Under the pieces are notes generated by a model that was not told where the DNA came from, searched no databases, and worked only from the letters and a program-made list of their open reading frames with translations. From an uncultured Bacteroidia bacterium (GTDB lineage: Bacteria > Bacteroidota > Bacteroidia > Bacteroidales > UBA932), in assembly GCA_902796555.1 (NCBI GenBank), contig CADBPR010000071.1, positions 1-35,584 of the forward strand: DNA of 35,584 nt. Reading direction: 5' to 3'. Below are positions 30,808 through 35,584 of the stretch, one piece after another (positions within the stretch are counted from its first letter, which is position 1; every line of letters starts with the position of its first letter). The translations under genes were made by a program, and so were the position numbers.

Positions 30808-31659
30808 TTACGCTTCGTCAGCCGGTACGGCCGGCCAGGGATTCTCCACGATACCGGCCATTTCTTCCATGCGGCGGTGCGCTTCGGCCCGCAGCCGTTC
30901 CACCTCCACTTTGCGGGGATTCGTCTTGTCGATAAAAATCGGTTCGCCGACGTGAATGGTCAGGCAAGGGGTCTTTTTCGGTCCGAAGAGCCGGTAGAGG
31001 CCCTTGCGCTCGCGGTAGGTAATCACCAGCGGCACAAGCGGAGCGCCGAAACGCCAAGCCATGGTAAATGCGCCTTTCCGGAAGGGACGGATGGGCTGAT
31101 ACCAGTTCCAACGCACCGCTTCCGGGAATACGAGGATGCTTTCGCCGCGCTTATGAAAGGTGTCGAAGGCTTCATTGAACCCCCTCACACCCGACGTTTC
31201 TTCCGGAATCGGCACGCCGCCCATCGCACGCAGGAACCAGCTCATGCTGCCGTTGAAATGCTTGGCATACATCGGGACGTGGATGCGCCGGAAGGGCAGG
31301 ACGGCATGGTTGGCCATCAGCGCGTCCGAGAAAAAGACATGGTTGCACACGACCACCATTCCGCCGGACAGTTCTTTTTTCCAGCGTTTGAGCCGCTCCC
31401 GGCCTTCAATCTTCAGCCCGAGGAACAGGCGGTTGACGAAAGGCGTGACCAGCAGCCATTTAACGACGAATCCGCCGATTTGGTTGAGTTTATATTCAAA
31501 TGACTTATCCAGGTATGGATAGGTGTCGTCAAAGTGATAGCGGCCCTGCTGCGAGTCTTCCTGTTCGACATGGACCAGGCGCTCGAAAGGGTCGTCCGGG
31601 TAGCGGATTCCCATGTCGGGAACCAGCACGCCGGGTCGGTTGATAGCTTGTTTTGTCAT
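30808..31659 (-). CDS. PlsC-like 1-acyl-glycerol-3-phosphate acyltransferase family protein
   Basis: A 283-residue lysophospholipid-type acyltransferase. Motif I is NHVFFSDAL (His107, Asp112 in the HX4D arrangement), motif II lies around PMYAKHFNGSMSWFLRAMGGVPI, motif III is FPEAVRW (178-184, Ala in place of the usual Gly) and motif IV VPLVITYRE. An N-terminal extension of about 55 residues precedes the hydrophobic segment VVKWLLVTPFVNRLFL. It begins 6 nt after the patatin/Omp85 gene, so the two are co-transcribed; a role in phospholipid or lipid A-related acyl transfer is inferred. Specific substrate not readable. Confidence 0.86.
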   Translation of the reverse strand: MTKQAINRPGVLVPDMGIRYPDDPFERLVHVEQEDSQQGRYHFDDTYPYLDKSFEYKLNQIGGFVVKWLLVTPFVNRLFLGLKIEGRERLKRWKKELSGGMVVVCNHVFFSDALMANHAVLPFRRIHVPMYAKHFNGSMSWFLRAMGGVPIPEETSGVRGFNEAFDTFHKRGESILVFPEAVRWNWYQPIRPFRKGAFTMAWRFGAPLVPLVITYRERKGLYRLFGPKKTPCLTIHVGEPIFIDKTNPRKVEVERLRAEAHRRMEEMAGIVENPWPAVPADEA

Positions 31660-31665
31660 ATCGTA

Positions 31666-34095
31666 TCAGAATACAAATCCCATGGAGAAGGCGGCGCCGA
31701 AGCGTTTGTGGCTGGCCCAATGGACGCCGAGTCGCAGCGGGCCGACAGGCGTTTTGCGGGCATAATCCAGACCGACGCCCCAGGTGGTCGGATGGATAAA
31801 GTCCTGGAAGGTATCCCCGGGCAGGAAAGGTGCATTGTGGACCGACGCAATTTTCGCGATGAGGAAGTTCTTGTAGTTTATGTTGAAACGGACTTCCATC
31901 TGCGGGCTCACCGTCAGGCCGTCGTAGCGGCGCGGAATGGTGGAAAAGCCGAAATAGGGGATATGGTTCTCCATATACCGTTCGGCAATGGTGCCGCCGA
32001 CAATGGCGCCATGCATGAAATTGATGGTGTCATCGGTGCCGCTCGTATAGGTGGCATACACGGCGGGAACCAGCGTGAAGCGTCCGAAGCTCACCGCAGC
32101 GGAAAGGCTGCCGCTGCCGGAGAAATACGGCTTGATATAGCCCTCAATCGGGTTGTCGTCCGCATCGAGTCCCTGGTAGATGGAATAACCTCTGAACACA
32201 TAGCGGCCCCGCACGTTGAACCGGACACCTTTCGACGGGAAGTACCCGTCGTCGAAGGTATCGGCCCGGAACGTGGCGAAGGCGGAGAACCAGCGGCTCT
32301 TCCAGTCCCATCCGGTCCAATGGACTTCATCGTCGATATAGTTTTCATACGGTTCCATCTCGGCGGAAACACCCAGCCGGAAGGTACCGAAAGTCGTGCG
32401 CGAGTCCTCGATAAACAGGTCTCCTCCGAGGTTAAAGGCATTGAAAACAGCCTCCTGGTTTTTGTAATTCGTGCGGAAATTGTTGTAGCGTCCCTTGATG
32501 CCGGCCCCGACAATCGGCCAGTCGGACAGCGGGCGATAGGAGCCTTCTACGCTGAGCATCGCATTGCTGCCGATTTTCAGTTCCGTCTCCATCCGCCAGC
32601 CGCTGAGCCGGCGCGTGCCCAGACCCAGGTGGGCATACGCGTAGACGAGTTCCTCGTTGTCCAGGTGGACACCGGCGCCCAGCTCATGAATCTGGCCCTT
32701 CTGGCAATCGAACACCAGGGAATAGGGCTCCTCGCTGCCCATCAGCTGATAAGTAACCGACTCGAAGGCGCGGGTCCCGTAGATTTTGGCCATGATGGCT
32801 TCAATCTCGGCCTTGTCGTAGTAGTTGTCTCCGTGGAGGAAACTCCGGTTCAGGATGTACTGTTCTTCCGCCGTCGTCAGCCCTTTGAAACGGATATCGC
32901 CCACCTGCACCGCCGTGTGGGTGAGGTCGGTGGCGGTATGGCGGCGCACCGGCACACCCTTGCCCCGGACCCGGGCCGCGATGGCTTCGAGTTCGTCGCG
33001 GTGCTTTTTGGCTTCTTCATAGCCCAGTTCGATGATGTTGGATACGCTCTCGTCATCGAAAGACAGCATGGTATAGCCCTTCAGCTCATGAAGCATGTGC
33101 ACGTCCACATTCCGGCGGGCCGCCTTGCCGGCTTCGGAGGACATCATCATGATATTCTGGAACACCAGGCCGCCCAGGGTATTGAGTTCTTCCAGGTCGC
33201 GCAGGATGGGCATTTCCGATCCGATGACGATATCGGCGCCCATGGCCCGGGCCACGTCCACCGGGAAGTTGTTGCGGGTGCCGCCGTCCGACAGGACCAT
33301 GTCACCAATCCGCACCGGGCGGAAGTAGAAGGCGATGGCCATCGTGGAGCGCATGGCGTCCACCAGGTGGCCGGACGTCCAGTTCTTGGAAGTCATCTGG
33401 TTCATCTCCGCTGCTACGCAGTAGTATGGAACCGGGAGCCGGGTGAAGGCGATGGAATCCTGATAACCTACGGAAACGGAACTCAGCAGGTTGCGGACAT
33501 TGTACCCGAACAGGAACCCGTCCGGAAGACTGGAACTGAATTTGGCGAAGGCCTCCTCCTGCATATCACCGGATTTGGCATCGACCCGTCCCATGGCATG
33601 TTCCACCTCGCGGATGCGGGCGATTTTCTTCCGGGCATCCGCCTTGTCGTAGTGGAACGGAATGTTCAGCGCATAACGTTCCTTGTTTTTACGGGTCCGG
33701 TAGGTCATGTAGCTGTCCGGCACTTTGTCGGACATCATGACGCTCCAGTTGATGGACCGGACCAGCGAGTCCATATAGGGCTGGGAATAGCCCAGGGCAT
33801 ACAGGCCGCCAATCAGACCGCCCATGCTGGTGCCGCCGACCAGGTCGACGGGAATGCCCAGTTCTTCGAGATATTTCAGGACGCCGATATGGGCCATGCC
33901 GCGGGCGCCGCCACCGCCCAGAACCAGGGCGACGGTCGGCCGGTACTGTCGGATTGAGTCCATCCGCGCGCGCACGGCGGCAAAGGCGATGGAATCACCT
34001 TGGGGGTCATTACTGATAACCAGCGGAATATCAGGTTTCTGCGCAAAGGCCGGGGCAGCCAGCAAAAGGAAAAGGAACAGGTGAAATCTTTTCAT
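31666..34095 (-). CDS. Patatin-like phospholipase fused to an Omp85-type outer-membrane barrel
   Basis: An 809-residue outer-membrane protein. Signal peptide [19 protein letters not shown]; patatin domain about 50-330 with the oxyanion loop GGGGARG (60-66), nucleophile Ser90 in GGTSMGG and the catalytic Asp270 in [10 protein letters not shown]; then a POTRA-like segment (about 375-450: [18 protein letters not shown]...[24 protein letters not shown]) and a C-terminal 16-strand-type barrel ending in AAFSMGFVF, with the terminal Phe of a beta-signal. The domain order resembles bacterial PlpD-type type Vd autotransporters, but these Bacteroidota forms may keep the lipase attached. The start is the ATG at 34095; an ATG at 34110 is an alternative. 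First gene of a two-gene unit with the acyltransferase. Confidence 0.92.
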   Translation of the reverse strand: MKRFHLFLFLLLAAPAFAQKPDIPLVISNDPQGDSIAFAAVRARMDSIRQYRPTVALVLGGGGARGMAHIGVLKYLEELGIPVDLVGGTSMGGLIGGLYALGYSQPYMDSLVRSINWSVMMSDKVPDSYMTYRTRKNKERYALNIPFHYDKADARKKIARIREVEHAMGRVDAKSGDMQEEAFAKFSSSLPDGFLFGYNVRNLLSSVSVGYQDSIAFTRLPVPYYCVAAEMNQMTSKNWTSGHLVDAMRSTMAIAFYFRPVRIGDMVLSDGGTRNNFPVDVARAMGADIVIGSEMPILRDLEELNTLGGLVFQNIMMMSSEAGKAARRNVDVHMLHELKGYTMLSFDDESVSNIIELGYEEAKKHRDELEAIAARVRGKGVPVRRHTATDLTHTAVQVGDIRFKGLTTAEEQYILNRSFLHGDNYYDKAEIEAIMAKIYGTRAFESVTYQLMGSEEPYSLVFDCQKGQIHELGAGVHLDNEELVYAYAHLGLGTRRLSGWRMETELKIGSNAMLSVEGSYRPLSDWPIVGAGIKGRYNNFRTNYKNQEAVFNAFNLGGDLFIEDSRTTFGTFRLGVSAEMEPYENYIDDEVHWTGWDWKSRWFSAFATFRADTFDDGYFPSKGVRFNVRGRYVFRGYSIYQGLDADDNPIEGYIKPYFSGSGSLSAAVSFGRFTLVPAVYATYTSGTDDTINFMHGAIVGGTIAERYMENHIPYFGFSTIPRRYDGLTVSPQMEVRFNINYKNFLIAKIASVHNAPFLPGDTFQDFIHPTTWGVGLDYARKTPVGPLRLGVHWASHKRFGAAFSMGFVF

Positions 34096-34122
34096 GCGTT
34101 CTACATGCATAGTCAATATCGG

Positions 34123-34130
34123 CAAATTTA
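34123..34130 (-). promoter_or_regulatory. -7 promoter element of the patatin-acyltransferase unit
   Basis: TAAATTTG on the minus strand, 27 nt upstream of the ATG at 34095. The -33 region would fall at about 34151-34154 (CTTT), inside the divergent symporter promoter. Confidence 0.65.
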
Positions 34131-34141
34131 AGAAAAAATCG

Positions 34142-34149
34142 TATCTTTG
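34142..34149 (+). promoter_or_regulatory. -7 promoter element of the symporter gene
   Basis: TATCTTTG, 27 nt upstream of the ATG at 34177, only 11 bp from the opposing -7 box. It overlaps a 6-bp inverted repeat ATCTTT-GT-AAAGAT (34143-34156), a possible operator. Confidence 0.65.
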
Positions 34150-34176
34150 TAAAGATAGACCCATAATTAATTCGCA

Positions 34177-35352
34177 ATGAAAAGAATCAAATTGCCGCTG
34201 CTGGCCAAAATTCTGATTGCCATCCTTCTCGGCGTTCTGGTCGGGCAGTTCGCCCCGGTGGCCGTGGTCCGTGCCATGAATACCTTTGACGGCATTTTCG
34301 ACCAGCTGCTCCGTTTCTTCATTCCGCTGATTATCGTCGGTCTCGTGACGCCCGCCATCGCCGAAGTGGGCGACCGGGCCGGGAAGATGCTGCTCATCGC
34401 CGTCGCCCTGGCCTATGTTTTCACGGTCCTGTCCGGGCTGTTTGCCTATGGGTTCAGCACCGCCTTGTTCCCCTCCCTCATCGAACCGGGCGGCCTGGCT
34501 GCCCTGGAGACGGCCGACAATGCGTTCGCCCCGTATTTCTCCCTCAACATCCCGCCGCTGGCCGACGTGATGACGGTGCTGGTCCTTTCTTTCCTGCTGG
34601 GTATCGGCATCGCCACCACCCACGCCTCCATCCTGCGCAAGGGATTCGAAGAGATGAAGACCATCATCGTGCGCAGCATCGAGAAAATCATCATCCCGAT
34701 ACTGCCTTTCTATATTTTCGGTCTGTTCCTGGATATGACGGCGGCCGGCAAAGTGGCTCCCGTGCTGAAATCCTTCCTGCTGATTGTGGTGATTATCTTC
34801 GCGATGACCTGGGTCCTGCTTCTGCTGCAGTATCTGGTGGCCGCTCTGGTGGCCCGTCGCAATCCGTTCAAGATGCTCGCCGGCATGCTGCCCGCTTATG
34901 TGACCGCCCTGGGCACCTCTTCTTCGGCCGCCACCATCCCGGTGACGCTGAAATGTGTGGAAAAAAACGGCGTCAGCAGCTCCGTGGGAGGATTTGTCGT
35001 GCCGCTGTGCGCCACCATCCACCTTTCCGGCAGTACGCTGAAAATCACTTCCTGCGCCATCGCTCTGATGCTTATGCTGGGCATGCCCTTTGACTTCATG
35101 ACCCTGCTGGGGTTCATCATGATGCTGGGCGTGACGATGGTGGCTGCTCCGGGCGTTCCCGGCGGCGCCATCATGGCGGCCCTGGGTATCCTGGGCAGCA
35201 TTCTGGGCTTTGATGCCCAGGCACAGGCGATGATGATTACGCTCTATATCGCCATGGATTCCTTCGGCACGGCCTGCAATGTGACCGGCGACGGCGCCAT
35301 CGCCCTCATCATGGACCGGATTTACCGTTCCGGCGAGGCTCCGCAGGCGTAA
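34177..35352 (+). CDS. DAACS-family (GltP/SstT-like) cation symporter
   Basis: An inner-membrane secondary transporter of 391 residues with eight spans and two re-entrant loops: HP1 with [10 protein letters not shown] (246-255) and HP2 with [12 protein letters not shown] (323-334). The TM8 motif NVTGD is at 368-372. Asp361 stands where the family binds the substrate amino group, seven residues before the Asn. The position of the arginine that pairs with acidic side chains (three residues later) is Gly364, and the TM7 NMDGT motif is replaced by HLSGS. It is therefore unlikely to carry glutamate or C4-dicarboxylates; a neutral amino acid, coupled to Na+ or H+, is the better guess. Monocistronic. 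Confidence 0.86.
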   Translation: MKRIKLPLLAKILIAILLGVLVGQFAPVAVVRAMNTFDGIFDQLLRFFIPLIIVGLVTPAIAEVGDRAGKMLLIAVALAYVFTVLSGLFAYGFSTALFPSLIEPGGLAALETADNAFAPYFSLNIPPLADVMTVLVLSFLLGIGIATTHASILRKGFEEMKTIIVRSIEKIIIPILPFYIFGLFLDMTAAGKVAPVLKSFLLIVVIIFAMTWVLLLLQYLVAALVARRNPFKMLAGMLPAYVTALGTSSSAATIPVTLKCVEKNGVSSSVGGFVVPLCATIHLSGSTLKITSCAIALMLMLGMPFDFMTLLGFIMMLGVTMVAAPGVPGGAIMAALGILGSILGFDAQAQAMMITLYIAMDSFGTACNVTGDGAIALIMDRIYRSGEAPQA

Positions 35353-35437
35353 CGTCCGGACGGCTACCTATGTCGTTAATTGTCTTGTCAAAGTCGTGAG
35401 TGATACTCATAAGTTGAACACATTCGGTGGTCAACTT
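35353..35437 (+). other. Intergenic region with two inverted repeats after the symporter gene
   Basis: CGTCCGGACG (35353-35362) is a perfect palindrome directly after the symporter stop. AAGTTGA (35411-35417) and TCAACTT (35431-35437) form a 7-bp stem that continues after one mismatch as CAC/GTG around an ATTCG loop. Neither is followed by a U run. They may be 3'-end structures or binding sites; nothing else is visible up to the next promoter. Confidence 0.4.
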
Positions 35438-35452
35438 CCGTTATAGTACGGA

Positions 35453-35483
35453 TTGGATTCCAATATACTAGGTGCGATTTTTG
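35453..35483 (+). promoter_or_regulatory. Putative promoter of the terminal lipoprotein gene
   Basis: TTG (35453-35455), 20-nt spacer, GATTTTTG (35476-35483), one mismatch to TAnnTTTG; ATG at 35498. Confidence 0.4.
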
Positions 35484-35497
35484 CAAGTCTATTCTTT

Positions 35498-35584
35498 ATG
35501 AAGTCTTTACAAATCATCATCTTTCAGGCTCTACTGCTCCTTCTGATTGCTTGCGGTCAGAGTCGACCTCGTGTAATTCAGCAA
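35498..35584 (+). CDS. N-terminus of a lipoprotein, cut by the window end
   Basis: Twenty-nine codons beginning MKSLQIIIFQALLLLLIACG: a lipoprotein signal peptide with a lipobox-like IAC ending at Cys19, then GQSRPRVIQQ. The frame is still open at the last base. The downstream part is not in the window, so the family cannot be named. Base composition drops in GC after the symporter gene, which may mark the start of a different, accessory region. Confidence 0.6.
   Translation, partial: MKSLQIIIFQALLLLLIACGQSRPRVIQQ

Noticed and set aside
31534-33957. An 807-codon open frame antisense to the patatin/Omp85 gene.
   Set aside because: Same kind of shadow; the minus-strand protein has catalytic motifs, a signal peptide and a beta-signal.
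1-35584. CRISPR arrays, insertion sequences, tRNA or rRNA genes.
   Set aside because: I saw no regularly spaced repeats, no transposase-like frames with terminal repeats, and no tRNA T-loop/acceptor pattern on reading; a tRNA scan would settle the last point.

Overview
The window looks like a chromosomal segment from a GC-rich member of the order Bacteroidales (phylum Bacteroidota). The evidence is: (i) almost every transcription unit starts behind a TAnnTTTG -7 element, often with a TTG or TTTG about 20 nt upstream, which is the Bacteroidota housekeeping promoter, and recognisable Shine-Dalgarno sites are lacking; (ii) the gene content is typical of the group: a DAHP synthase fused to a type II chorismate mutase, a cytochrome b558-type SdhC, a patatin/Omp85 fusion, lipoproteins with Cys lipoboxes, a C10 (streptopain-type) protease with a Spi-like prodomain, and LpxK. 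Genus cannot be fixed from the sequence. No rRNA, tRNA, CRISPR array, IS element or prophage was seen.

Layout. 1-693 (-): end of the rplM-rpsI ribosomal operon. 700-1026: divergent promoters around a decayed TonB C-terminal remnant. 1027-3156 (+): pfkA-lpxK. 3153-7276 (-): an aromatic amino acid operon pheA - aminotransferase - tyrA - DAHP synthase/chorismate mutase, preceded by a complete transcription attenuator with a 20-residue leader peptide holding eight Tyr/Phe codons. 7319-9898 (-): an AT-richer island with a lipoprotein C10 cysteine protease and a lipoprotein serpin. 9942-10993 (+): dusB. 10995-12299 (-): a GT-C membrane glycosyltransferase. 12323-13939 (-): trpB2 behind a second attenuator, whose leader peptide has three consecutive Trp codons. 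13957-14735 (-): an sdhC with no sdhA or sdhB beside it. 14744-16893 (+): pyrH-frr-tcdA. 16998-17965 (+): a YtxH / holin-like / small coiled-coil envelope trio. 17974-22541 (-): ahcY-nhaA-pepP-DUF456 operon. 22530-24043 (+): fabG-comF. 24060-25948 (+): secreted GH36 alpha-galactosidase. 26041-28367 (+): S41 protease-recO. 28470-30807 (+): GH3-type acyl-amido synthetase-HAD hydrolase. 30808-34130 (-): patatin/Omp85 protein-PlsC-like acyltransferase. 34142-35352 (+): DAACS-family symporter. 35353-35584: hairpin and the start of a lipoprotein cut by the window end.

The strongest finds are the two ribosome-mediated attenuators. Each has, in order: a promoter -7 box only about 8 nt from the leader ATG, a short leader ORF rich in the regulated amino acid, a 1:2 hairpin whose 3' half covers the leader stop codon, a competing 8-bp 2:3 pairing, and a GC-containing terminator hairpin with a run of U. 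They would tie Phe/Tyr synthesis to charged tRNA-Tyr/tRNA-Phe and TrpB2 to charged tRNA-Trp, so aromatic supply is under parallel translational sensing in this genome. Secondary points of interest are the protease/serpin island, four tail-to-tail gene junctions with almost no room for terminators, a symporter lacking the acidic-substrate arginine, and the orphan sdhC.
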